Shown: positions 16,311 through 24,429 of the stretch, one piece after another
Numbering within the stretch: position 1 is the first letter of the stretch
Layout of the letters: every line of letters begins with the position of its first letter
Assembly (NCBI GenBank): GCA_947628205.1
Contig: CANQYX010000013.1
Location: 1 to 32,020, forward strand
From: an uncultured Clostridia bacterium
Lineage (GTDB): Bacteria; Bacillota; Clostridia; Christensenellales; UBA1242
Reading direction: 5' to 3'
DNA length: 32,020 bases
Notes under the pieces: model-generated
The model's database searches: none
What the model was told of the DNA's origin: nothing
Seen by the model: the letters and a program-made list of their open reading frames with translations, nothing else
Program-made: the position numbers and the translations under genes

Positions 16311-16997
16311 ATGATAATTAACATATTGTTCGACAGCACCATGACATTTCAAAGGGCGATAATTAGCATAGCAATAATTGCCTTAGTTTTTTTGGTGTCG
16401 CTTACTGTTCACGAATTTGCGCATTCATTGGTTGCTTACAAAATGGGAGACCCAACGCCTAAACAGGCGGGCAGGTTGTCGCTTAATCCTCTGCGACATT
16501 TGGATCCCGGAGGGTTCGCTTGTTTTGTCTTTTTAGGTATTGGCTGGGCAAAGCCGGTGGCTGTAAATCCGCTTAATTTTAAAAAATATAAAACCGGCAC
16601 TCGCTTAGTGGCTGTGGCAGGCATTATTGCAAATTTGATTTTGGGCTTGTTTGCCGCTGTTTTAACTGCAATTTTAATGGCAACTGTTGGGCGAAGTTCA
16701 ATTTTTATGCATTATGTTTTCATAATTTTAGACGGATTCATGGTCGTTAACAGTTATCTTGCCATGTTCAATTTCTTACCAATATATCCGCTAGATGGCT
16801 TCAATTTTGTCGCTTCATTTTTAAAGCCAGATAGCAAATTTGTGCGCAATGGCGTGATGAACGGGTTTAAAATTTTATTAGGGCTGCTTTTAATTTCTAT
16901 GTTAATTGAGCTTTTTATACATTTTGATTTTATTGACTGGTTGTTTAAGATTCCTTACAATTTTGTTTTTGAAAATATTGCTGGCTTAGGTGGGTAA
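16311..16997 (+). CDS. Site-2-protease-like M50 zinc metalloprotease
   Basis: A 228-aa membrane protease of the short bacterial M50B type. The zinc motif is H34-E-F-A-H38 inside a membrane helix, and the third ligand is D162 in FLPIYPLDG. Hydrophobic segments lie at about 14-31, 66-80, 99-125, 131-155 and 178-200. Related Firmicutes proteins stand directly before scpA, as here. The substrate is unknown. The ATG at 16311 is chosen because upstream TTG codons overlap or touch the promoter. Only one base separates the stop from the scpA start. Confidence 0.92.
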   Translation: MIINILFDSTMTFQRAIISIAIIALVFLVSLTVHEFAHSLVAYKMGDPTPKQAGRLSLNPLRHLDPGGFACFVFLGIGWAKPVAVNPLNFKKYKTGTRLVAVAGIIANLILGLFAAVLTAILMATVGRSSIFMHYVFIILDGFMVVNSYLAMFNFLPIYPLDGFNFVASFLKPDSKFVRNGVMNGFKILLGLLLISMLIELFIHFDFIDWLFKIPYNFVFENIAGLGG

Positions 16998-16998
16998 A

Positions 16999-17760
16999 AT
17001 GGAAGAATTAGAGCAAGAGGAATATTCGTCTCAATTAAGTTTTAAACTAGAGGGTTTTGAAGGCCCGCTAGATCTTCTTTTGCACCTTATTAAAGAGAAA
17101 AATATGTCCATTTGGGAGGTTAAAATTAGCGAAATAACCGACCAATATTTGAAATATATGCAAGACCTGCCTAATTTGGATATGGAGGAGGCAACTGCCT
17201 TTTTGGATATGACAAGTCGCCTTCTTGAAATTAAATCTAGCAGTTTGTTGCCAGTTGAAAAGACAGAAGAAGACAAAGAAGAACTAGACGAGGAAACCAA
17301 GCTTAAAATTCAACTTCAAGAATATGAATTATTTAAACAGGCAGGCGGACAGCTGCAACAGATTGAAAATGTGGATAGGTTTTATAAGCAGCCAGATAAA
17401 TCGGCTGGCGATGTTAGAATTGTATTCAATCAGTTCAGTTTGGACAAGATGCTGGATTCGTTCGCGTTTATTTTAATGCGCACTAAGGATAAAGATAACC
17501 CAAGCGAAAAGAAAATTGTCCGCGATAGGTGGACAGTGGCGGACAAAATGGCATTTTTAACCCAAGTTTTAACCGAAAACAAGCAAATAAATTTCTTCAG
17601 TTTGTTTGACGATACATACACAAAGCTAGAAGTTATAACGGTTTTCTTGGCCATCTTGGAAATGTTAAAATTGCAGAAGATTGAAGTTAAACAATCGGAC
17701 ATTTATGCCGATTTTATCATTGCACTTAAAGAGGAAAAGGAGGAAGAAAATGGAAATTAG
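16999..17760 (+). CDS. scpA: Chromosome segregation/condensation protein ScpA (kleisin)
   Basis: Kleisin subunit of the SMC-ScpAB complex, which bridges SMC heads to organise chromosomes. This 253-aa protein has the diagnostic N-terminal FEGPLDLLLHLI segment, an acidic middle (about 80-105) and a C-terminal winged-helix region that binds the SMC head. The ATG at 16999 follows AGGTGG at good spacing; an in-frame GTG at 16990 is less likely. It overlaps scpB by 11 bases. Confidence 0.95.
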   Translation: MEELEQEEYSSQLSFKLEGFEGPLDLLLHLIKEKNMSIWEVKISEITDQYLKYMQDLPNLDMEEATAFLDMTSRLLEIKSSSLLPVEKTEEDKEELDEETKLKIQLQEYELFKQAGGQLQQIENVDRFYKQPDKSAGDVRIVFNQFSLDKMLDSFAFILMRTKDKDNPSEKKIVRDRWTVADKMAFLTQVLTENKQINFFSLFDDTYTKLEVITVFLAILEMLKLQKIEVKQSDIYADFIIALKEEKEEENGN

Positions 17761-18427
17761 CGAAATCGCCAAGGTTATTGAAGGCGTGCTGTTCGTTTCG
17801 GGCGATGGCGTGGATATAGATGCTTTTAAAACGAAATACGAAATGAATGATAGAGAATTTAATAAATGCATAGATTTATTGCAAGAAAAATATAACGAAA
17901 ACAGCGGCATAAATTTAATAAGATTTAAAAACAAGGTTCAGTTTTGCTCAAATCCTGCAATTGCGGACAGCATAACGGACATTTTAAACCCAATTCGCGA
18001 GCGTAGCCTAACCAAAACCGCGCTTGAGACGGTTGCAATTGTGGCATATAAGCAGCCAATAACACGTGTTGAAATTGAAAGCATACGCGGCGCAAATAGT
18101 GACTATGCAATTCAACTTTTAATGAATAACAACCTTATTGAAGTGGTGGGCAGAAAGGATGCGGTTGGCAAACCACTGTTGTTTGGCACAACCGAAAACT
18201 TTTTAAAACGCTTTGGCTTGTCGTCAATCGAAAGTTTGCCAGATTACGAGCAGTTGCTGGATAGAATTCGCGTTATCCATAGCCAAGGGGATTCATTATT
18301 TAGAGAATATGATGTGCCAAACCCAAACGAGCCAGACACACAAACGCAAGCAATTCAAGGTGAGCATAATTTAGAGCAAGCAATAAATTCAGCCAAAGAA
18401 AATTCGCCGCAAGAGCAGCCAGCTTAG
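17750..18427 (+). CDS. scpB: Chromosome segregation/condensation protein ScpB
   Basis: Dimeric winged-helix partner of ScpA. This 225-aa protein has the family core TALETVAIVAYKQPITR and GRKDAVGKPLLFGTT. The start at ATG 17750 is supported by GGAGG just upstream. A longer frame beginning inside scpA is not credible. The last ~45 residues are Gln/Asn/Glu-rich and probably disordered. A 91-base gap ending in a hairpin separates it from the DUF2953 gene. Confidence 0.95.
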   Translation: MEISEIAKVIEGVLFVSGDGVDIDAFKTKYEMNDREFNKCIDLLQEKYNENSGINLIRFKNKVQFCSNPAIADSITDILNPIRERSLTKTALETVAIVAYKQPITRVEIESIRGANSDYAIQLLMNNNLIEVVGRKDAVGKPLLFGTTENFLKRFGLSSIESLPDYEQLLDRIRVIHSQGDSLFREYDVPNPNEPDTQTQAIQGEHNLEQAINSAKENSPQEQPA

Positions 18428-18479
18428 TGGCAAAACAGTTTTAAAAAATAAACATTTTCTAACAATAAACTTTAAATAG

Positions 18480-18538
18480 CAAGTGCATAAAAGTTAAAAA
18501 GTTAAAGAAAATAACTTTATGTTGCACTTGTTTTTTTT
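18480..18538 (+). terminator. Terminator-like hairpin overlapping the start of the DUF2953 gene
   Basis: CAAGTGCA (18480-18487) pairs with TGCACTTG (18523-18530). An inner AAAGTTA/TAACTTT helix (18490-18496 and 18512-18518) lies across a small internal loop. Eight T's follow (18531-18538). This has the form of an intrinsic terminator for scpA-scpB, yet its right arm and T-run cover the first codons of the next gene, including the ATG at 18519. Confidence 0.65.
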
Positions 18539-19085
18539 GTTTTCAACGGTTATGAACATTTTAAGTTTTATCTATCCGTTTTTGGTTAAGTTTGACGTGC
18601 GTTTTAACGTGCTTAAACTGAAAGGTTCGGTTAGAATTGTTTTGTTTAACAAAATTAACATAGAGTTTAAAGTGCGAGTTAAAAATGGATATATTTACAT
18701 TAACCATAAGGCAAAAGAAAGGCGAGAAAAACTTAGCAAAAAGAACAACTTTTTAAAATTTGTTATGAGTTTTATAAATCAGTTATATTTCCGCGAGCAA
18801 TTTTTAACATTTGACGTAATTTCAAATTTCGGCTATAAAAACGATGCTTGCACAACGGCGGTTAGTTGCGGCGCAATTGATGTGTTTACAAAGGGCATGT
18901 TAACAAAATTAAAAAACAATAAAAAAAATTCACATATTTTGGTGTCGGTTGAGCCACAATATAATCAAGATATATTTAATGTGCGGGTCACAAACACAAT
19001 TCGCGTGTCGATTGTGGACATGCTCTACGCATTGATATATACAAGAATTTTAACATGGAGAAATTATGAAAAAGGAACAAATTAA
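18519..19085 (+). CDS. DUF2953 family membrane-anchored protein
   Basis: A 188-aa protein of unknown function that matches DUF2953 by context (directly before gerW in spore-forming Clostridia) and by pattern: an N-terminal hydrophobic segment (about 3-23), a FDVRFNVLKLKG strand region, a basic middle, a segment like GYKNDACTTAVSCGAID, then the C-terminal VRVTNTIRVSIVDMLYALI. No Shine-Dalgarno is evident. An ATG at 18552 (residue 12) is an alternative start, and would place the terminator-like hairpin wholly upstream. It overlaps gerW by 20 bases. Confidence 0.75.
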   Translation: MLHLFFLFSTVMNILSFIYPFLVKFDVRFNVLKLKGSVRIVLFNKINIEFKVRVKNGYIYINHKAKERREKLSKKNNFLKFVMSFINQLYFREQFLTFDVISNFGYKNDACTTAVSCGAIDVFTKGMLTKLKNNKKNSHILVSVEPQYNQDIFNVRVTNTIRVSIVDMLYALIYTRILTWRNYEKGTN

Positions 19086-19458
19086 TTTAGAAGGCAAAAA
19101 CAAAATTGAATCGCTAATTGATGTGTCGTTAGATAAAATCCGCACACTAATTGACGTGAACTGCGTTATTGGCAGCGCAATTTCCATGCCAGACGGCAGT
19201 TCAATCATCCCAATCTCAAAGGTCAGCGTGGGCTTTGTTGCCGGCGGCGGCGAGTATAACGACCTTAACGCCAAGCGTAATTCGGCAGATTTCCCAATGG
19301 CAGGCGGCACGGGTGGTGGCTTTACAGTCAGCCCAATCGGCTTTTTTGTGGTGGAAAAGGATAAATACAAGATTATCCATGCGGATAAGTCCACCGCATA
19401 TTTAAACCTAATTAAAAACGCAAGCGAAGTGCTTAAAAAGTTTGTGGAGAAAAAATGA
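19066..19458 (+). CDS. ytfJ: GerW (YtfJ) family sporulation protein
   Basis: A 130-aa protein with the family pattern: KIRTLIDVNCVIGSAI, then PISKVSVGFVAGGGEY, a Gly-rich GGTGGGF and SPIGFFVV. In Bacillus subtilis the homologue is made in the forespore and affects germination. Its biochemical role is unclear. Its presence points to spore-forming ancestry, not necessarily to sporulation now. GGAG lies a few bases before the ATG. The stop overlaps the dacF start in an ATGA arrangement. Confidence 0.9.
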   Translation: MKKEQINLEGKNKIESLIDVSLDKIRTLIDVNCVIGSAISMPDGSSIIPISKVSVGFVAGGGEYNDLNAKRNSADFPMAGGTGGGFTVSPIGFFVVEKDKYKIIHADKSTAYLNLIKNASEVLKKFVEKK

Positions 19459-20606
19459 AAAAGAAATTTTTGTTCTTCGCTTTGGCTTTTATTTTGTGTT
19501 TTGGCGCATTGTGTGCGCCGGCGGTTTTTAAAAAGCCAATGGAGGTTAGCGCGCTTTCAAGCAGCGCAAAGGGCATGTGTGTGATTGAAAAGGATAGTAA
19601 GCGCATTTTGTATTCTAAAAACGAAAATTTGCAGCTGCCTATGGCTTCCACCACAAAAATTATGACGGCAATCACGGTTATAAACAACTGCAAAAATTTG
19701 GACGAGTATATCCAAGTTGACGACAGCGCAATTGGCGTTGAAGGCACATCAATTTATTTGCGAAAGGGCGAAGTTGTAAAAATTAAGGATTTATTGTATG
19801 GCTTAATGCTGCGTTCGGGCAACGATGCTGCAACCGCGCTGGCTTGCCATGTTGGCGGAAATGTTGCTGGCTTTGCGGACAAAATGAACGAGTTGGCGCA
19901 TCAAATAGGCGCAACAAATTCGCATTTTGCCAATCCGCACGGGCTGGATAATAAAGAGCATTACACAACCGCTTACGATTTGGCACTCATCACCGCCTAC
20001 GCGCTAAATAACCCTATTTTTAAAGAGATTGTTAGCACAAAAAGCCATGTTATCCCAGAAACAAACATTTCGGATAAACGCTATTTAACCAACAAAAACC
20101 GCTTGTTATCTAGCCTAGATGGCTGTTGCGGCGTTAAAACTGGTTTCACAAGCAAGGCAGGCCGCTGCCTAGTTAGTGCGGTTGAGCGTGACAATATGAC
20201 CACCGTCTGCGTTGTGTTAAATTGCGGCCCAATGTTTGAAGAGAGTACCGATCTGTTAAACTCCAGCCAAAGCGAATTTAAAAACATAAAGATTATAGAC
20301 AAAAACCAAGAGATTTTTAACGAATATATAATTGACGAAAATGCGGGCAGATTGTATTTATACACGGACGAGGATTTCTATTATCCGCTTGCAAAAGGCG
20401 AGGCACAAAACCTTAAATTGTTGTGCGATGTTAAGCTGGACGACGCCAAAGAAGGCGATTGTGTGGGCGAAATTCAAATTTTCTTCGGCGAACACTTGCT
20501 TAAAAAGTTAAAATTGTTTACAATGAATAAAATCGATAAATTAATCGATAGCAACACACTAAAAATAAGCGAAGTGTTGTGGGAAGAAAGGGTAAATGAG
20601 AATTAA
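19455..20606 (+). CDS. dacF: D-alanyl-D-alanine carboxypeptidase (PBP5/DacF type)
   Basis: Low-molecular-weight penicillin-binding protein that trims the last D-Ala from peptidoglycan side chains outside the membrane. It is 383 aa, with a signal peptide at about 1-34. The active site has S65-T-T-K68 (nucleophile), S121-G-N123 and K228-T-G230. A C-terminal PBP5-like beta domain is present, but there is no clear terminal amphipathic anchor. DacF and DacB are sporulation-linked in Bacillus, and the scpB-DUF2953-gerW-dacF order is typical of Clostridia. It overlaps gerW (ATGA) and rluB (11 bases). Confidence 0.93.
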   Translation: MKKKFLFFALAFILCFGALCAPAVFKKPMEVSALSSSAKGMCVIEKDSKRILYSKNENLQLPMASTTKIMTAITVINNCKNLDEYIQVDDSAIGVEGTSIYLRKGEVVKIKDLLYGLMLRSGNDAATALACHVGGNVAGFADKMNELAHQIGATNSHFANPHGLDNKEHYTTAYDLALITAYALNNPIFKEIVSTKSHVIPETNISDKRYLTNKNRLLSSLDGCCGVKTGFTSKAGRCLVSAVERDNMTTVCVVLNCGPMFEESTDLLNSSQSEFKNIKIIDKNQEIFNEYIIDENAGRLYLYTDEDFYYPLAKGEAQNLKLLCDVKLDDAKEGDCVGEIQIFFGEHLLKKLKLFTMNKIDKLIDSNTLKISEVLWEERVNEN

Positions 20607-21309
20607 CAAATTTTTGGCACAATCTGGGCTTGCCAGTAGGCGCAAAGCGGAAGAATTTGTGCTTGCCGGAAAGGTTAAAGTCAATGGAAAGGTGGTAACA
20701 AGCCTTGCAACTGATGTTAAGGAAACGGACAGCGTGGTTTGCGATGGCAAGCCGCTGCGCGTTAGCAATAGTTTTGTCTATTACAAATTAAACAAGCCAA
20801 AGGGCTATGTCTGCACCGCGGCGGACGATAAGGGCAGAAAAACGGTTGTTGAACTTATGCGTGGCGTAAAGGCACGCATTTTTCCTGTTGGCAGGCTGGA
20901 TTATGATAGCGAAGGCTTACTGCTTTTAACAAATGATGGCGACCTATCCAACATTTTAACCAAGCCAAACAGCAAGGTTGAAAAGACATATATGGTTACA
21001 ATAGAAGGCAGTATATCGTCAGCCGAAATAAAAACGCTTTCAAATGGGGTGGATATTGGCGGATATGTAACACAGCCATGCAGTGTGCAAATAATTGAAA
21101 CCAAGCCAAATTCAACGCGTTTGCAATTTGTTATAACCGAGGGAAAAAATAGGCAAATCCGCAAAATGCTGGAAGCAGTTAACAAAACTGTAACCCTTTT
21201 AAAACGCGTTCAAATTGGCGAAATTCGCTTGGGCGGCTTATCTCGCGGCGAATATGCCAAACTTTCCGCCAAAGAGTTGCAGTACATACGCAAACTAAAA
21301 TCTAACTAA
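20596..21309 (+). CDS. rluB: 23S rRNA pseudouridine synthase RluB-like
   Basis: Converts a specific uridine in 23S rRNA to pseudouridine. It is 237 aa. The N-terminal S4 RNA-binding domain (about 1-58) contains INKFLAQSGLASRRKAEEF. The catalytic motif is GRLDYDSEGLLLLTNDG with D102 as the reactive Asp. GKNRQIRKM marks the RsuA/RluB branch. RluB is favoured over RsuA or RluF by its position after dacF, but specificity is inferred. Two hairpins with T-runs follow the stop codon. Confidence 0.9.
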   Translation: MRINKFLAQSGLASRRKAEEFVLAGKVKVNGKVVTSLATDVKETDSVVCDGKPLRVSNSFVYYKLNKPKGYVCTAADDKGRKTVVELMRGVKARIFPVGRLDYDSEGLLLLTNDGDLSNILTKPNSKVEKTYMVTIEGSISSAEIKTLSNGVDIGGYVTQPCSVQIIETKPNSTRLQFVITEGKNRQIRKMLEAVNKTVTLLKRVQIGEIRLGGLSRGEYAKLSAKELQYIRKLKSN

Positions 21310-21325
21310 CTTAGTTAGATTTTTT
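21297..21325 (+). terminator. Terminator overlapping the rluB stop codon
   Basis: AAAATCTAACT (21297-21307) pairs with AGTTAGATTTT around AACTT, an 11-bp stem running into a T-tract. Confidence 0.8.
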
Positions 21326-21331
21326 AAAATC

Positions 21332-21355
21332 AACTAGCCACGCACTAGTTTTTTT
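21332..21355 (+). terminator. Second terminator after rluB
   Basis: AACTAG (21332-21337) pairs with CTAGTT (21345-21350), with a T-run to 21355. Together with the hairpin just upstream it forms a tandem terminator isolating rluB from the next promoter. Confidence 0.7.
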
Positions 21356-21365
21356 GTTTTTCATT

Positions 21366-21393
21366 TTGAATTTGGCGAGTGGTGTGATATAAT
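21366..21393 (+). promoter_or_regulatory. Extended -10 promoter giving a probable leaderless GTG-start mRNA
   Basis: TTGAAT (21366-21371), a 16-base spacer and TATAAT (21388-21393) preceded by TGA (extended -10). The GTG start codon at 21400 lies six bases after the box, and there is no Shine-Dalgarno. Confidence 0.8.
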
Positions 21394-21399
21394 AAACTT

Positions 21400-22629
21400 G
21401 TGGAAAATCAAGATGTAATTATTATAGGTGGCGGGGCGGCCGGCATGATGGCTGGCATTTTTGCTGCGCGCAATGGTAACAAAACGCTTATTCTTGATCA
21501 TAACGAAAAGTTGGGCAAAAAGTTGTTTATAACGGGCAAGGGCAGATGCAATTTAACAAACAATAGTTCAATTGAAAACCACCTTAACCACATTGTGCGC
21601 AACAGCAAATTTATGTATTCCGCGCTCAATGCGTTTTCCCCACAAAACACAATGGAATTTTTTGAAGAAGCTGGGCTAACACTTAAAACCGAGCAGGGTA
21701 ACCGTGTGTTTCCGGCAAGTGATAAATCAAGTGATGTTATAAAAACGCTAACCAAACTTTTAGAAAATTTTGGCGCAAAAACCGAACTAAATTGTGAAGT
21801 TTTGGCTGTTGAAAAATTTAATAACACTTTCAAGATAAAGTGTATTAATAACATTGTATACACTGCAAATAGTGTAATCGTTGCAACGGGAGGGCTTTCG
21901 TACGCCGGCACGGGCGCGTCAAGTTTGGGGCATAAAATTGCCAAAAGTTTTGGGCATAAAATTGTGGAAACTGTGCCTGCGCTTTGCCCAATTGTTTTAA
22001 AAGATGACGTGTCAGCCTTAAACGGATTGTCGCTTAAAAATGCATCTTTAACAATTTCGGCCGAGGGCAAAACGTATAGCGAATTTGGCGAAATGCTGTT
22101 CACTTATAACTCGCTAACTGGACCAATTGCACTTAAACTTTCTAGTTTGATTAACCGCTTAAATTTAAAAAATGCGGTGGCAACAATTGACTTTAAACCT
22201 GCCTTAACGCACGAAAAATTGGAAGAAAAATTTTTGCGCGAGTTTAAAGAGCAAAGCAAAAAGGAACTAAAAACCTATTTAAACTCAATTTTGCCTAATC
22301 GGTTGGTGGGTGTGTTTATGCAAAAATGCAAGTTACCGAACAAAAAACTGAGTGAAATAACTAAGGCAGAACGCGCAAATTTGATTAACGGTCTTAAAAA
22401 ATTTGACTTTTCTATTAAAAGTTTGGATAATATAAACGTTGGCATTGTAACTTCTGGCGGAGTTGATATTAAAGAAATTAACTCTAAAACATGTGAAAGC
22501 AAACTAGCTAAAAACTTATATTTTGCGGGCGAAGTTCTGGATGTTGACGCGTTTACGGGCGGATATAACCTGCAAATCGCATGGTCAACCGGCTATGTTG
22601 CCGGCAATTCGGTTGGAAGAAAAATTTAA
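21400..22629 (+). CDS. HI0933-family NAD(P)/FAD-dependent oxidoreductase
   Basis: A 409-aa flavoprotein of the HI0933/YtfP family, of unsettled substrate. The FAD-binding Rossmann motif G10-x-G12-x-x-G15 follows immediately after the start, so the GTG at 21400 is the only sensible start. LGKKLFITGKGRCNLTN is a family hallmark, and VDAFTGGYNLQIAWSTGYVAG near the C-terminus is the second FAD contact. The protein is soluble. The order rluB-HI0933-plsC is common in Clostridia, usually with cmk between these last two; cmk is absent here. Confidence 0.92.
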   Translation: MENQDVIIIGGGAAGMMAGIFAARNGNKTLILDHNEKLGKKLFITGKGRCNLTNNSSIENHLNHIVRNSKFMYSALNAFSPQNTMEFFEEAGLTLKTEQGNRVFPASDKSSDVIKTLTKLLENFGAKTELNCEVLAVEKFNNTFKIKCINNIVYTANSVIVATGGLSYAGTGASSLGHKIAKSFGHKIVETVPALCPIVLKDDVSALNGLSLKNASLTISAEGKTYSEFGEMLFTYNSLTGPIALKLSSLINRLNLKNAVATIDFKPALTHEKLEEKFLREFKEQSKKELKTYLNSILPNRLVGVFMQKCKLPNKKLSEITKAERANLINGLKKFDFSIKSLDNINVGIVTSGGVDIKEINSKTCESKLAKNLYFAGEVLDVDAFTGGYNLQIAWSTGYVAGNSVGRKI

Positions 22630-22672
22630 TTTTTATTTAATCAATTTAAAAAATTCACTAAATATAAAATTC

Positions 22673-22726
22673 AACTAAATTAATTAGCATAACTAAATTA
22701 ATTAACATAGCTAATTTATTTAATTT
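22673..22726. repeat. 18-bp tandem repeat before plsC
   Basis: Copies at 22673-22690 and 22691-22708 differ at one base (AACTAAATTAATTARCAT). A third, more diverged unit occupies 22709-22726. The repeat ends just before the plsC Shine-Dalgarno. It may be slippage in A/T-rich DNA or a regulatory site. Confidence 0.75.
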
Positions 22727-22739
22727 AAAAGGATAGTTT

Positions 22740-23333
22740 ATGATTTTTGTTATTGCGGTTATAATTTTATTTATCCCATGCAGGTTGCTTTTTCCGGTTA
22801 AAAAAATTGGGGTAAAAAACTATAAACAACTAAAAAAGAAAAAGCAAAATTACATTTTGGCGTGCAATCACCAAAGCAACATGGACGCGGTTATGCTTGA
22901 ATTGCATTTTGTTAAAAAGCACCGCATTCTAGGCAAAAAGGAGTTATTTAAAAACAAATTGTTTGGCAAACTCCTTAAAACTTTAGGCGTAATTAGTGTG
23001 GATAGGCAAGCAAACGACACGGCCGCGGTTAAGCAAATTTTTTCGGCACTAAACAAAAAGCAAAGCGTGTTAATTTTCCCACAAGGCACACGCGCAAAAA
23101 CCCCTAAAATTGAGGACGAAACAGCAAAAGAGGGCATGGCAATGTTTTCAATCCGCACAGGAACGCCGATTTTACCTATGATGTTCGACCGAAAATTGCG
23201 CGCTTTTCACCGCACAAAATTATATATTGGCGAGCCAATTTATCCGGACACAACGCGCAAAAAAGACAAAGAATATTTAGATGAATTTGCAAATTTAATA
23301 ATAACAAAAATGAATGAGTTAATTGAAAAATAA
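22740..23333 (+). CDS. plsC: 1-acyl-sn-glycerol-3-phosphate acyltransferase (PlsC-like)
   Basis: Adds the second acyl chain in phosphatidic acid synthesis at the membrane. It is 197 aa. There is a hydrophobic N-terminus (about 1-18). The catalytic block is N43-H44-x-S-x2-D49 (HxxxxD) and block III is FPQGTR (113-118), with Gln where Glu is most common. AAGGA lies just before the ATG. The 3' neighbour encodes S1 domains; ispH, often between these genes in Clostridia, is absent. Confidence 0.9.
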   Translation: MIFVIAVIILFIPCRLLFPVKKIGVKNYKQLKKKKQNYILACNHQSNMDAVMLELHFVKKHRILGKKELFKNKLFGKLLKTLGVISVDRQANDTAAVKQIFSALNKKQSVLIFPQGTRAKTPKIEDETAKEGMAMFSIRTGTPILPMMFDRKLRAFHRTKLYIGEPIYPDTTRKKDKEYLDEFANLIITKMNELIEK

Positions 23334-23423
23334 AAAGAAATATAAAATAATAGAAAACAAAATCAGCAGAAACCAATAAACATTATTTAAATAAACTTGT
23401 AAAATTGTTTTTAGGAGAGAAGT

Positions 23424-24425
23424 ATGAAAATGGAAGATTTTAATATTAATATGACTCAATATAATCGCGGCGACATTATAACTGGCACAATTGTTATGAT
23501 TGGCGAAAGCGAGGTTGTTGTTGCAATTGGCGGGCTAAAAGAGGGCGTTTTTCCGCGCGAGGAGTTGGACGATGCGTTTAAAATTGGCGATGCAATTTTG
23601 GTTATGATTCTTGGCGAAATTGACGATAAGGGTTGCATAAAAGTTACTCACAGCGGAGTGAACAAAGCGCTTGCGGATAAAGATAAACTCAACAATTTAA
23701 AAGTTGGCAGCACGCTAAGTTTTAAGGTTAACGAAATAAACACGGCTGGCTTGTTGGGCGATTTTATGGGCTACCGCGTGTTTTTGCCATTTTCACAATG
23801 TGCGCCTGAGGATTATATAAATAAAAACGACCTTAAAAACAAAGAGTTGGAAGCAATTGTAATTGAACTTAACAACCTTAAAAAATCTATTGTATGCAGC
23901 ACAAAACTTTTAAAAAGCAAACAGATTGAGCCGGTTGAAATTGGCGAAATTATGTCTGGCACAATAATAAAGTTGGAAGATAGATATGCGCTTGTTCTTT
24001 TGCAAAATGGCGATAGGGCAAAGCTTTCAATCAGCGATGCAAGCTATGAACATATTAATGACATAGGCGAGGCTGTTAAATTAAACGAAGTTTATGACTT
24101 CAAAATTTTGGATGCCAACACCGATTATTCGCGCATAAGCGTTGGCTTAAAGCAAACAAAAACAAACCCAATTGACGAAATTTTTGAAAATTTGCACCTT
24201 GGCGATGTGGTTGAGGGGACAGTTGTTAAAATTTTGCCTGTTGGCGCAATTATAAAACTGGATAATGGTGCAACTGCAATGGCGATCACTAAAGAGAACA
24301 GCGACAGGGCAAATGTTGCCACCCACTATTTATATAAATTGAACAGCCGAGTTAAAGGCGAAATTTCTTATTTAAATAAAAAATTTCACAAAATTAACAT
24401 TTTAACAAATAAGAAAAAAGATTAA
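23424..24425 (+). CDS. S1 RNA-binding domain protein (ribosomal S1-like)
   Basis: A 333-aa protein built of S1-type OB folds. Clear domains begin at about residues 14 (GDIITGTIVMIGESEVVVAIGG), 174 (GEIMSGTIIKLED) and 260 (GDVVEGTVVKILPVGAIIKL), with a degenerate one near 95-150. Clostridial S1-like proteins next to plsC/ispH are often annotated as 30S protein S1, though their role in translation initiation differs from E. coli S1. AGGAGAG precedes the ATG. It ends four bases from the converging minus-strand gene. Confidence 0.88.
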   Translation: MKMEDFNINMTQYNRGDIITGTIVMIGESEVVVAIGGLKEGVFPREELDDAFKIGDAILVMILGEIDDKGCIKVTHSGVNKALADKDKLNNLKVGSTLSFKVNEINTAGLLGDFMGYRVFLPFSQCAPEDYINKNDLKNKELEAIVIELNNLKKSIVCSTKLLKSKQIEPVEIGEIMSGTIIKLEDRYALVLLQNGDRAKLSISDASYEHINDIGEAVKLNEVYDFKILDANTDYSRISVGLKQTKTNPIDEIFENLHLGDVVEGTVVKILPVGAIIKLDNGATAMAITKENSDRANVATHYLYKLNSRVKGEISYLNKKFHKINILTNKKKD

Positions 24426-24429
24426 AATT

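Noticed and set aside
21498..22103. 201-aa minus-strand open frame
   Set aside because: It lies wholly inside the well-supported HI0933-type flavoprotein and has no promoter or family signature.
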